NCBI GenBank assembly: GCA_020443945.1
Contig: JAIZWN010000550.1
Coordinates: 1-7,773, forward strand
DNA length: 7,773 nucleotides
From: Candidatus Thiosymbion ectosymbiont of Robbea hypermnestra
GTDB taxonomy: Bacteria > Pseudomonadota > Gammaproteobacteria > Chromatiales > Chromatiaceae
Reading direction: 5' to 3'
Below, in pieces: positions 1-6,258 of the stretch. The notes beneath the pieces are model-generated. The model was not told where the DNA came from. It ran no database searches and was given only the letters and a program-made list of their open reading frames with translations. Position numbers and translations under genes: made by a program. The stretch's first letter is position 1. Every line of letters begins with the position of its first letter.

Positions 1-34
1 GAATTCTTCGCGGCTTGGTGGCTTGGTGTGAGAA
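1..34 (-). repeat. CACCAAG-type dispersed repeat, left copy
   Basis: Read on the minus strand, this begins TTCTCACACCAAGCCACCAA and ends in GAAGAATT. The same sequence occurs on the plus strand at 7469-7501. The two copies share the first 21 bases exactly and 30 of 33 overall by eye, so they form an inverted pair almost spanning the window. Similar CACCAAG strings are common as dispersed noncoding repeats in environmental bacterial genomes; that last point is from general knowledge. Confidence 0.6.
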
Positions 35-190
35 CGCTGAAGGCGGTGACCCACCGACAAGGGTATGGGTTTGCTGCATTTAATTGAGAACGCCCCCTAG
101 AGGCACACATCGAACACCTCGCGTATCGAGCATAGATGCACCACCAGAGACAAGCCATATTTTTTGCTCTGTGTCCCGCTCCTCCGCGTT

Positions 191-268
191 CTTTAGTGTC
201 TTTGCGGTTCGATCCTTCTCTAAGGTCACACCAACGAAAAACTTTGCGTCCTTTGCGCCTTTGCGGTT
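191..268 (+). repeat. 9-bp periodic CTTTGCG tract
   Basis: Three back-to-back 9-mers are visible at 242-250, 251-259 and 260-268: CTTTGCGTC, CTTTGCGCC, TTTGCGGTT. A related pair lies at about 191-209, again ending in TTTGCGGTT. Because the period is a multiple of three, spurious open frames run through it on both strands. Tracts of this look are widespread dispersed repeats in environmental bacteria, with no function known to me. Confidence 0.6.
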
Positions 269-361
269 AAAAAAGTATCTGTTCACGTTGTTTTTGAATC
301 GTTCCCTATCCTGAACCTCCGCCGCATGGAGACGCGCATTGAGCGTAGGAAACATTCCGTC

Positions 362-388
362 AATCCCGGAAATCCTGTGAATCCTGTA
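362..388 (+). repeat. 9-bp periodic AATCCTGT tract
   Basis: Three consecutive 9-mers are present: AATCCCGGA, AATCCTGTG and AATCCTGTA. This tract has the same unit length as the CTTTGCG tract but a different sequence. It ends 80 bases before the accD start codon. Confidence 0.6.
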
Positions 389-468
389 CCATTGGACAAA
401 GGCACGAATTTCAAAGAGCCGCTGGCGGCCTTCTTTCGGAACTTCATCACGACACCTCAGGCACGGCC

Positions 469-1332
469 ATGAACTGGTTCGACAAGCTGATGCCCAGCCG
501 CATCCGCACCGAGGCGAACAGCAAGCGCGCGGTGCCCGAAGGGCTATGGGCCAAGTGTCCGGGGTGCGGCGCCGTTCTCTACCGCGCGGAGCTGGAACGT
601 AACCTGGACGTCTGCCCCAAATGCGGCCACCACAACCGACTCGGCGCCCGGCGCCGGCTCGATGCCTTCCTGGACCCCGAGCCCCGCGCGGAGATCGGGG
701 CGGACATCGAATCGGTGGATCCGCTCAAATTCAAGGACCTCAAGAAATACAAAGAACGCCTCGCCCTGGCCCAGAAGCAGACGGCGGAAAAGGAGGCCCT
801 GGTGGTCATGCGCGGCTGTGTGAAGGGACTCGCGGTGGTCGCGGCCGCCTTCGAGTTCGAATTCCTGGGCGGCTCCATGGGCTCGGTGGTCGGAGAACGC
901 TTCGTCCGCGGGGTCGACACCGCCCTCGAAAACGACGCGGCGCTGGTATCCTTCGCGGCCAGCGGCGGGGCGCGGATGCAGGAATCCCTGTTCTCCCTGC
1001 TGCAGATGGCCAAGACCAGCGCCGCCCTGGGGCGGCTCCGCGACCATGGCCTGCCCTTCGTCTCGGTACTGACGGACCCCACCATGGGCGGCGTCTCCGC
1101 CAGCCTGGCCATGCTCGGCGACCTCAACCTGGCCGAGCCCGATGCCCTCATCGGCTTCGCCGGGCCCCGGGTCATCGAGCAGACAGTGCACGAAAAGCTG
1201 CCGGAAGGCTTCCAACGTAGCGAGTTCCTGCTCGAACACGGCGCCCTGGACATGATCCTGGACCGGCGCGACATGCGCGACCGGATCGCCGATCTGATCG
1301 CCATCCTCACCCACCGCCCCCGACCCGCTTAG
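469..1332 (+). CDS. accD: Acetyl-CoA carboxylase carboxyltransferase subunit beta
   Basis: AccD pairs with AccA to form the cytoplasmic carboxyltransferase that moves the carboxyl group from carboxybiotin on BCCP to acetyl-CoA, giving malonyl-CoA for fatty acid synthesis. The 287-residue product opens with the AccD zinc ribbon: C30, C33, C49 and C52 (CPGC then CPKC). The crotonase-like carboxyltransferase core follows, with GGSMGSVVG near residues 134-142, SGGARMQE near 165-172, LTDPTMGGVSAS near 201-212 and GFAGPRVIEQT near 229-239. These match the E. coli protein almost word for word from memory. Length is slightly below the roughly 300 residues of E. coli AccD because the acidic/proline tail is short. 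The start fits the usual N-terminus (MNWFDKL, compare MSWIERI), although no strong ribosome binding site precedes it. folC, which often follows accD in gammaproteobacteria, is absent here. Confidence 0.97.
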   Translation: MNWFDKLMPSRIRTEANSKRAVPEGLWAKCPGCGAVLYRAELERNLDVCPKCGHHNRLGARRRLDAFLDPEPRAEIGADIESVDPLKFKDLKKYKERLALAQKQTAEKEALVVMRGCVKGLAVVAAAFEFEFLGGSMGSVVGERFVRGVDTALENDAALVSFAASGGARMQESLFSLLQMAKTSAALGRLRDHGLPFVSVLTDPTMGGVSASLAMLGDLNLAEPDALIGFAGPRVIEQTVHEKLPEGFQRSEFLLEHGALDMILDRRDMRDRIADLIAILTHRPRPA

Positions 1333-1355
1333 AGACTGTCTAAAAACTCGCGCAG

Positions 1356-1391
1356 GACCGTAGGGGCGAAAGATTTTTCGCCCCTACGGTC
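1356..1391. repeat. 16-bp perfect inverted repeat after accD
   Basis: The arms are GACCGTAGGGGCGAAA (1356-1371) and its exact reverse complement (1376-1391), with a 4-base loop GATT. It starts 24 bases after the accD stop. No T-run follows (CTCCTTTGG), so it is not a textbook intrinsic terminator, although a stem this stable could still end or protect the accD transcript. GTAGGGGCGA...TCGCCCCTAC palindromes also occur as dispersed repeats in many proteobacteria, so a mobile or REP-like origin is an equal option. Confidence 0.75.
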
Positions 1392-1476
1392 TCCTTTGGA
1401 GTGCGGCGGCAGCCAAAAACCGCCGTGCTGCGAGCAACTCCCGTGATCTGTTGAACTGATTGGGAATTAATTTTTT

Positions 1477-1507
1477 TTAACAGTAATAGCCGAGGTCCTT
1501 GTATACT
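1477..1507 (+). promoter_or_regulatory. Possible sigma70 promoter of the parA-like gene
   Basis: A TATACT hexamer at 1502-1507 (5 of 6 to the consensus) lies 42 bases before the parA-like start codon. The best -35 candidate, TTAACA at 1477-1482, gives a 19-base spacer, which is long. The sequence just upstream is strongly A+T-rich, with a run of eight T at 1471-1478. This is a pattern guess only. Confidence 0.3.
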
Positions 1508-1549
1508 GGGACTCATTCAGTTTCAGTATTTCAAAAACCGGAGACGAGA

Positions 1550-2461
1550 ATGGCAACCTATGCGATATGGAACAACAAAGGCGGAGTGGGAAAAAGCTAT
1601 CTGACATTTCAGTTGGCAACGGAATATGCCAGACAGAATGGGAACAAAAGGGTCCTGGTGATCGATTTATGCCCCCAGGCAAACTCATCGTCGATGCTCT
1701 TGGGAGGAATGTTCGAGGGTGAAAAACACCTGAATGAAATACATGAGAAGACACCGAGAAATACAATTTCCGGCTATATGGATGATCGGATTTTAAGTCC
1801 GTATGTTTCTCCGAACTCCGGCGCGAGCTATCTTACAAAGGTAGCGATCTACAATGACAATATTCCGGATAATCTGCATCTTGTCGTGGGTGACGAGCTC
1901 TTGGAGCTTCAGGCATCGAAGGTATACGGCGCAACCAATCCGGGTCCGCAGGATGCGTGGCGAATCGTACACATATGGATCAGGGACTTGATCGCGGATA
2001 TAAAAAAATCCTGGAATCAGGACGATCTTTGCATCTTCATCGACTGCAACCCCAGCTTCACGATTTATACCGAGCTGGCCTTGACCGCTGCCGAAAGACT
2101 GCTCATACCCTTTTCCGCTGATGGATCGTCACAGAGAGCGGTAAGGGCGGTATTATCCCTCGTGTATGGCGTCAGGAGACATCAGGGCGAGCCGCAATCG
2201 GAATTCTTTCTGAATTCACAGCGTTATCGCATGTCTTTACCGGGAATCCATATGTACATCGGGAACAGATTGACGCAAATGAATAGCTCATCCGCCTCCG
2301 CATTCAAGACCATCGTGAACGAGATCGGCGATGAAATATGGGATGTATGGCAATCGAATCCCGCTTCCTTCTGTCTCCATCCGGCGGGGGCATCGACCCC
2401 CGGAAGTCGGCGTGCCTTCAAACACATGACTGACGGCGGGACTAAAAGAAGTCGCCGGTAA
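1550..2461 (+). CDS. ParA/MinD-family ATPase, C-terminus lost by frameshift or deletion
   Basis: This is a ParA-type deviant Walker ATPase, a family that forms ATP-dependent dimers which usually bind DNA nonspecifically and position plasmids, chromosomes or other cargo. The start at 1550 is chosen because GGAG lies 6 bases upstream and the protein then begins MATYAIWNNKGGVGKS, giving the deviant Walker A motif (K10, K15). Walker A' is RVLVIDLCPQANSS (D39) and Walker B is CIFIDCNPS (D165). The 303-residue product follows the family up to about M293. The last ten residues are out of frame, and the expected conserved tail is found in another frame at 2430-2537. No parB-like partner or centromere-like repeat array lies nearby. 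Base composition is clearly more A+T-rich than accD or the genes to the right (about 45% G+C in one hand-counted 60-base line), which suggests later arrival. All nucleotide-binding motifs are intact, so an active but tail-less protein cannot be excluded. Confidence 0.85.
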   Translation: MATYAIWNNKGGVGKSYLTFQLATEYARQNGNKRVLVIDLCPQANSSSMLLGGMFEGEKHLNEIHEKTPRNTISGYMDDRILSPYVSPNSGASYLTKVAIYNDNIPDNLHLVVGDELLELQASKVYGATNPGPQDAWRIVHIWIRDLIADIKKSWNQDDLCIFIDCNPSFTIYTELALTAAERLLIPFSADGSSQRAVRAVLSLVYGVRRHQGEPQSEFFLNSQRYRMSLPGIHMYIGNRLTQMNSSSASAFKTIVNEIGDEIWDVWQSNPASFCLHPAGASTPGSRRAFKHMTDGGTKRSRR

Positions 2462-2537
2462 AAAAATCACGGTCAATCAATCGCAGCTCGATAAGCAGGT
2501 GCCGAATATACAAGAGCTGGTCGGAAATATTGAATAG
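2430..2537 (+). pseudogene. Out-of-frame 3' remnant of the ParA-like gene
   Basis: This frame encodes 35 residues and a TAG stop. It contains LTAGLKEVAGKK, then NQSQLDKQVPNIQELVGNIE. From memory, close ParA relatives end with a very similar segment (GLTAG...VNQSQLDKQ.PNI.ELV). It is not in frame with the upstream ParA sequence, whose last credible residue is M293 at 2426-2428, and a TGA sits directly upstream in this frame at 2427-2429. I infer that one gene was broken by an indel, probably a deletion of roughly 70 bases, because relatives seem to carry about two dozen more residues at this point. Confidence 0.7.
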
Positions 2538-2550
2538 GTGCCAGATTCCG

Positions 2551-2570
2551 CCGGCTTATCAACAAGCCGG
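2551..2570. terminator. Hairpin between convergent genes, possible bidirectional terminator
   Basis: A perfect 7-bp stem, CCGGCTT/AAGCCGG, with a 6-base loop ATCAAC, lies in the 41-base gap between the end of the parA-like remnant (plus strand) and the stop of the DedA-PAP2-LssY gene (minus strand). Neither side has a T-run. The position suits a shared terminator, but the sequence support is only moderate. Confidence 0.4.
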
Positions 2571-2578
2571 ATGGACAC

Positions 2579-4600
2579 TCACGGCCGATCTCCCTGCGAG
2601 AGCCTTTCCGCGCCATGTTCGGTCGTCTGATCCTCCTGATCGCGCTGGTGGGTCCGGCCCCGGCCGGGCGCCAGATTCAACCCGGAGAAGTCTTCTTGCA
2701 CGGAGTCCAGAGGGCCTCGGGTGTCGGCGTCCGTCGTGGGTATCGCAAGCAGGTCGAGGATGGTTCGTTTGTGCTGGGCGGTGACATTGCCGATCCAAAG
2801 CGGCGTCTCGTCGTCGATGCGATAGGGCGTGGTCCAGAGACGCAGCACCAACCGGCGGGTAGCGGAGGCCTGTTTGACCAGGGTCAGGGTCTCATGGCGG
2901 CCCTGGTGGACGTGGGGGATGACGGGAAGCTCCGCCAGCGGCAGGGAGGGGGACAACAGCTTCATGGCCGTACCCCAGCTCAGCCGCGATTCCGCTTTCC
3001 AACCCCGGTCGGCGAGCCGGTGACGCAGGTGGTCGAGCCCGCCGGCGTATTGCAGGTTCAGGGGGTGGCGAGCGGTCTTGCGCAGGTCGTCCCGGGTTTG
3101 CGGCAGGGTATGCCGGACCCTTGTTTTCCAATCGGCCTCGGTAATGGTGATCGGGGTTGGAGGACGTCTGTAGGAGGCGGGATCGGGGCCGAGGAGACCC
3201 TGGAGACCGAATGCGACCACAAAGGTACTCAGGGCGATGGCCCCGAGCCGCCACCACGGTATTTCGCTTTTCTGATGGCGACGGTAGGCCAATCCCAACA
3301 GGGCTACCCAGGCGAGACCGAGGGTGAGGCTGCCCAGGACATCGGTGAGCCAATGGAGACCGAAGTAGAGCTGGGACAGGCCCACGACCAGCATGAGGCT
3401 GCCGGCCCAGGCGTAGGGCAGCCAACGCCAGGCCGGGGAGAGGTTGCCGGCGAGCACGACGGCAAGGAAACCGCAGATGACCGTGACCCGCAGGGTGTGG
3501 CCACTGGGGAAGGACCCGAGCGCGAGTCCGCCCGGTCCCAGGTCGTCGGGCCTCGGGACCTGGAGCGGCAGCCCGAGCAGGGGGCCGGCGAGGACGGCGA
3601 ATGCGCACGCGGCGAGCCAGTAGTTGGCGTGGCGGCGTTCGCCGCGCCGGTACAGCCAGGCGGAGACCGCCAGGGCCGGGGGCAGGATGACGGCCAAGTC
3701 CCCGCTTCGGCTGAAGGCGGCCATCAGATGATTCGCCGCCGGGGTTTGCACGCTGAGCGCGAGATCCAGCACCGTGCGGTTCCAGGACAGGTCCGGCGCC
3801 CCGGTGATGACAAGGCCGATGACCAGCGCGAAGAGCAGGGTGGTCAGGAGTAAAACCCCGGCCAGTATGGTCAGGGTCGCGGCATCCGGGTGTCCGGGGT
3901 CCGCGAGGGCGCGCGCGACCTCGCCCATCCGCGGGTGAAATTCCGCCCGGCGCAGCAGCTCTTCCACCCAACCCCTGGCGCGGTGGCTGTAGCGCAGAAA
4001 GACCTGCCGGATACCCCAGGCCACGGCCCAGAGGGAGAGCACCAGGGCGAGCAGCAACACTACCAGATGAAAGGCGGCCTCCGCCGCCAGCTCCAGGGAG
4101 ACGCCGAAGACGATGCCCGGCAACAGATAGATAGGCGCCCAGGCAATGGCGGAGAGGAGATTGGCGACCAGGAAGCGCCCGGTGGTCATGCCCAGCATAC
4201 CGGCCACCAGCGGGATGACCGCCCGCACCGGGCCCACGAAACGCCCGAAGGCTACACTCCTGCCGCCGTATTTCTCGAAGAAGCGGACCCCGGTGGCGAG
4301 GCTTTCCGGATAGCGGGTAAAGGGCCAGAAGGTGCGCAGTCGCTCCCGGTAATGGTGGCCCAGCCAGTAGCTGAGCCCGTCCCCGACCACGGCGCCGGCA
4401 ATCGCCCACAGGCAGACGGGCCAGAAGTCCAGGGTCCCGGTGGCGATCAGGGCCCCGGCGCCGGTCATCATAATCACCCCCGGCACCGCGAGCCCGACAA
4501 TGGCCAGGGATTCGGTCAGGGCCACCAGGAAGACGCCCAGATGGGCCCAGCCCGGATTGGCCGCGACCCAGGTCAGCAGATCCCGGAGCAGCTCGGCCAT
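2579..4600 (-). CDS. DedA-PAP2-LssY three-domain membrane protein
   Basis: The 673-residue protein joins three modules. Residues about 1-200 are a DedA/VTT domain, with the membrane-re-entrant signature near 109-137 (FEKYGG, then GRFVGPVRAVIPLVAGM). DedA proteins are linked to lipid-carrier or phospholipid translocation and envelope homeostasis. Residues about 240-440 are a multi-pass PAP2 phosphatase domain with RP at 350-351, PSGH at 365-368 and S409...H416-W-L-T-D420; the two histidines and the aspartate are kept. Residues about 512-640 resemble the LssY C-terminal domain (HPLNLQYAGGLDHL, later LRLWTTPYRI and PLWIGNV), probably soluble. A charged, glutamine-rich tail of about 30 residues closes it. 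The PAP2 signature is unusual: the usual lysine seven residues before R350 is G343, and the SR of the last motif is SQ. The likely role is dephosphorylation of a lipid phosphate at the membrane. The ATG start fits a normal DedA N-terminus, although no strong ribosome binding site is visible. It is transcribed convergently to the ParA gene and divergently from grxD. Confidence 0.9.
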   Translation of the reverse strand: MAELLRDLLTWVAANPGWAHLGVFLVALTESLAIVGLAVPGVIMMTGAGALIATGTLDFWPVCLWAIAGAVVGDGLSYWLGHHYRERLRTFWPFTRYPESLATGVRFFEKYGGRSVAFGRFVGPVRAVIPLVAGMLGMTTGRFLVANLLSAIAWAPIYLLPGIVFGVSLELAAEAAFHLVVLLLALVLSLWAVAWGIRQVFLRYSHRARGWVEELLRRAEFHPRMGEVARALADPGHPDAATLTILAGVLLLTTLLFALVIGLVITGAPDLSWNRTVLDLALSVQTPAANHLMAAFSRSGDLAVILPPALAVSAWLYRRGERRHANYWLAACAFAVLAGPLLGLPLQVPRPDDLGPGGLALGSFPSGHTLRVTVICGFLAVVLAGNLSPAWRWLPYAWAGSLMLVVGLSQLYFGLHWLTDVLGSLTLGLAWVALLGLAYRRHQKSEIPWWRLGAIALSTFVVAFGLQGLLGPDPASYRRPPTPITITEADWKTRVRHTLPQTRDDLRKTARHPLNLQYAGGLDHLRHRLADRGWKAESRLSWGTAMKLLSPSLPLAELPVIPHVHQGRHETLTLVKQASATRRLVLRLWTTPYRIDDETPLWIGNVTAQHKRTILDLLAIPTTDADTRGPLDSVQEDFSGLNLAPGRGRTHQRDQEDQTTEHGAERLSQGDRP

Positions 4601-4729
4601 TGCGAGTGGTTGGCGGCTGGTGATGGGCGGCCAGGTGGTGTCTCGGCTAGTCGAATGGGCATCGTCACTGGCTACTCTTACCTGGGTTTGGCTGGTTGGA
4701 GTTTACCCCCCTGTTGTATCCTTTTGCGA

Positions 4730-4750
4730 CACCCTCCGCAGGAGAGGGTG
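4730..4750. repeat. CACCCTC hairpin, CCCTCTCC-type repeat
   Basis: The arms CACCCTC (4730-4736) and GAGGGTG (4744-4750) form a 7-bp stem with a 7-base loop. Related CCCCTCTC or CACCCTCTCC strings recur at about 7338-7362, 7593-7605 and 7740-7755, so this looks like one member of a small G+C-rich repeat family. It ends within four bases of where the stub's open frame begins. Confidence 0.4.
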
Positions 4751-4751
4751 A

Positions 4752-4880
4752 CTCGAAATAACCTGCCATCTCCTGGCCGCCCCGGACCTCCACCATACCC
4801 CCATCCAGGGCAACAAGCTGTGGCAGCTGGCCCTGGTGGAGCTCTGGCTGCAACGCCACGTGGACCTGATCCCGGCTTGA
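4752..4880 (+). pseudogene. Putative 3' fragment of an asparagine synthase gene
   Basis: A frame open from 4752 to a TGA at 4878-4880 encodes a segment reading LHHTPIQGNKLWQLALVELW and then LQRHVDLIPA. This resembles the extreme C-terminus of glutamine-hydrolysing asparagine synthases (AsnB), where a GN.LW.L..LELWL pattern is common. That family has about 600 residues; at most about 42 codons remain, with no start codon or ribosome binding site. Codon composition matches the high-GC host. I infer a decayed or recombined remnant. The match is from memory of the family, and a chance or misassigned resemblance remains possible. Confidence 0.4.
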
Positions 4881-4956
4881 AAACAGGCCCGATGTCCCGA
4901 TTTGTTAAAGGGATTTTGCCACCTGAAACCTAAACATTTCACACCAGAGGTGAACC

Positions 4957-5298
4957 ATGGACATCCTGGAACGCATCGACCAACAGGTCAAAAACAACCC
5001 CGTCATCATCTTCATGAAGGGCACACCCCAGTTTCCCATGTGCGGCTTCTCCATGCGGGCGGCTACGGCGCTCGCGGAGTGCGGCCTTCCCTTCGCCCAT
5101 ATCAACGTGCTCCAGGATCCGGAAATCTACGAAAACCTGCCGAAATACGCCGATTGGCCGACCTTTCCCCAAATCTACGTGGACGGCGAACTGATCGGCG
5201 GCTGCGACATCACACTCGAGCTACATGCCGGCGGGGAGCTCAAGACCATGCTGGAAAAAGCGGTGACGCAAAAAGCAGCACAGGCGAACGAAGCATAA
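4957..5298 (+). CDS. grxD: Monothiol glutaredoxin (Grx4/GrxD type)
   Basis: GrxD-type monothiol glutaredoxins bind and pass on [2Fe-2S] clusters, usually as dimers with glutathione and with BolA-type partners, in the cytoplasm. The 113-residue product has the class-defining CGFS at 29-32, preceded by FMKGTPQFPM with K21, the glutathione-binding WPTFPQ at 67-72 with the conserved cis-proline P71, and GGCDI at 81-85. The length is normal for single-domain monothiol glutaredoxins. AGAGGTG at 4946-4952 is a good ribosome binding site for the ATG at 4957. The next gene starts 173 bases downstream on the same strand, so cotranscription is possible but not evident. Confidence 0.96.
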   Translation: MDILERIDQQVKNNPVIIFMKGTPQFPMCGFSMRAATALAECGLPFAHINVLQDPEIYENLPKYADWPTFPQIYVDGELIGGCDITLELHAGGELKTMLEKAVTQKAAQANEA

Positions 5299-5471
5299 CG
5301 GCTTTCCCCCGGCACGAGCCCCCCGCGCATCATCAGCGGAGGCCTCGCCTATAGGCAAGGGCGTTGCCGGCCGGTGACCAGCTGCCGGAAGTAAATAGCT
5401 CACCAAGCCGTCATTTTGACTGGGATGCCGGAATCCAGCCGCCTGAGATACCCGCCACGCGGAGAAAATCA
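5299..5471. other. Spacer between grxD and the ybeL-like gene
   Basis: It contains a small GCCTATAGGC palindrome near 5347-5356 and one diverged copy of a CCGTCATT...GGAATCC element at 5408-5436. No gene or convincing terminator is seen. The ribosome binding site of the next gene, GGAG at 5461-5464, lies at its end. Confidence 0.4.
5408..5436 (+). repeat. REP-like CCGTCATT...GGAATCC element, copy 1
   Basis: The element begins CCGTCATT and ends GGGATGCCGGAATCC. It matches, with a diverged middle, the reverse complement of 7283-7312, and its first part resembles 7685-7703. Such GTCATTCC...GGAATCC units are common intergenic repeats in proteobacteria. Confidence 0.5.
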
Positions 5472-6008
5472 ATGGCCGAGAAAGAACAACCCGCGGTGGT
5501 CGACAAGCTGGCGGATGCCTACGAGCGTATGCTCGAGCGCATCCACGACGCCATCGAGCACGCGGAACAAGAGACCATCCCCGCATTCCGTGAGCTGCTG
5601 CACAAGACCCGCGACAACATGGTCGAACTCGGCGAGCTGACCAGGGAAGAGGCCCACAAGGTCGCCGAATACCTGGAGCGAGACCTCCGGGATGCCGCCC
5701 GCTACATCGCCGAAACCGGCGAGGACCTCAAAAGCTGGTGGCGTTTCGACCTCGACCTGATGGAGCAACGGATGCTGGACATCTTCTCCCGGGTCGCGGA
5801 CCAGACCGGTATCCAACTCCACAACCTGGCGGAGCAGGCGCGCCGGGCAAATCCCTATCGCACCGGCGAAATCGCCGGGCCCGGCACCCTGATCTGCAAT
5901 GCCTGTGGCGCCGAAACCCACCTGCACAAAACCGGGCGCATTCCGCCCTGTAGCCGGTGTCAGGCTACCGACTTCAAGCGCCTCCCCGACACCACGGATA
6001 CCGACTAG
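5472..6008 (+). CDS. YbeL-like (DUF1451) zinc-ribbon protein
   Basis: This 178-residue soluble protein resembles E. coli YbeL of the DUF1451 zinc-ribbon family, whose biochemical role is not known to me. Residues about 7-125 are charged and helical, probably coiled coil, with the family phrase ELGELTREEAHKVAEYLERD near 52-71. Then YRTGEIAGPGTLIC at 129-142 leads into a C-terminal zinc ribbon with C142, C145, C160 and C163 (CNAC, then CSRC). E. coli YbeL has the matching HSGEVVGLGNLVC. The start at 5472 is preferred because GGAG lies 7 bases upstream and the protein then begins in alignment with the family. A longer start at 5364 would translate the REP-like repeat upstream. It ends with a short acidic tail. 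No neighbour explains its role. Confidence 0.9.
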   Translation: MAEKEQPAVVDKLADAYERMLERIHDAIEHAEQETIPAFRELLHKTRDNMVELGELTREEAHKVAEYLERDLRDAARYIAETGEDLKSWWRFDLDLMEQRMLDIFSRVADQTGIQLHNLAEQARRANPYRTGEIAGPGTLICNACGAETHLHKTGRIPPCSRCQATDFKRLPDTTDTD

Positions 6009-6221
6009 CACCTGATTTCGATCGAAATTGCCGGTCCTCACGTTGGAGCGTGTGAGCCAGACGGATACCATAAATTTGCAATACCGATTGAATCTGGGTG
6101 CCGGGGCGTAGTGACATTCGGTATCGACGATTGGTTTTTACGGTGCCGGTAAGCCGAAACACACAAGCGGTTCGCCCAGCGGATCCTGCACGACTACCTT
6201 ATTCTTCAAGGAGAAAAAAAC

Positions 6222-6251
6222 TTGTCAATATCCTGGCGTGGTGTCTATAAT
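6222..6251 (+). promoter_or_regulatory. Strong sigma70-type promoter for the NYN gene
   Basis: TTGTCA at 6222-6227 (5 of 6 to consensus) and TATAAT at 6246-6251 (6 of 6) are separated by 18 bases. Transcription would start near 6258-6259, leaving a leader of about 77 bases before the NYN start codon. This is the best promoter in the window by consensus. Confidence 0.75.
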
Positions 6252-6258
6252 CAGTCTC

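Larger units (their letters stand above)
1..468. other. Gene-free, repeat-rich spacer upstream of accD
   Basis: I see no convincing gene here. The open frames that cover it run through low-complexity repeats in both directions and match no family I know. The stretch holds a CACCAAG-type repeat at its left edge, a tract of CTTTGCG-like 9-mers near 191-268, and a second 9-mer tract at 362-388. Only the last 80 or so bases look non-repetitive. No clear accD promoter could be picked out. Confidence 0.6.
4601..4956. other. Divergent spacer between the DedA fusion gene and grxD
   Basis: This 356-base gap should hold the promoters of two divergent genes, but I could not fix a convincing -35/-10 pair for either. 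It contains a CACCCTC/GAGGGTG hairpin at 4730-4750 and the putative 3' stub of an asparagine synthase gene ending at 4880. Confidence 0.5.

Noticed and set aside
80..355. Short open frames on both strands in the left spacer
   Set aside because: They run through 9-bp repeat tracts whose period keeps frames open; no ribosome binding site or family match is seen.
544..1314. Minus-strand open frames of about 250 codons opposite accD
   Set aside because: They are antisense shadows of a strongly conserved housekeeping gene, produced by high G+C.
1499..1549. Earlier start for the ParA-like gene at 1499
   Set aside because: It would include the likely promoter -10 region and add 17 residues before the ParA N-terminus; the start at 1550 has GGAG at the right distance.
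2420..2461. Programmed ribosomal frameshift in the ParA-like gene
   Set aside because: No slippery heptamer or downstream structure is visible at the junction, and residues appear to be missing as well, which points to a deletion.
2615..4933. Long plus-strand open frames of about 412 and 347 codons opposite the DedA fusion gene
   Set aside because: They are antisense to a clear three-domain gene in high-GC DNA, are rich in G, E, Q and P without motifs, and match no family.
5364..5471. Earlier start for the ybeL-like gene at 5364
   Set aside because: The extra 36 residues come from spacer and REP-like repeat sequence; the ATG at 5472 has a good ribosome binding site and aligns with the family start.
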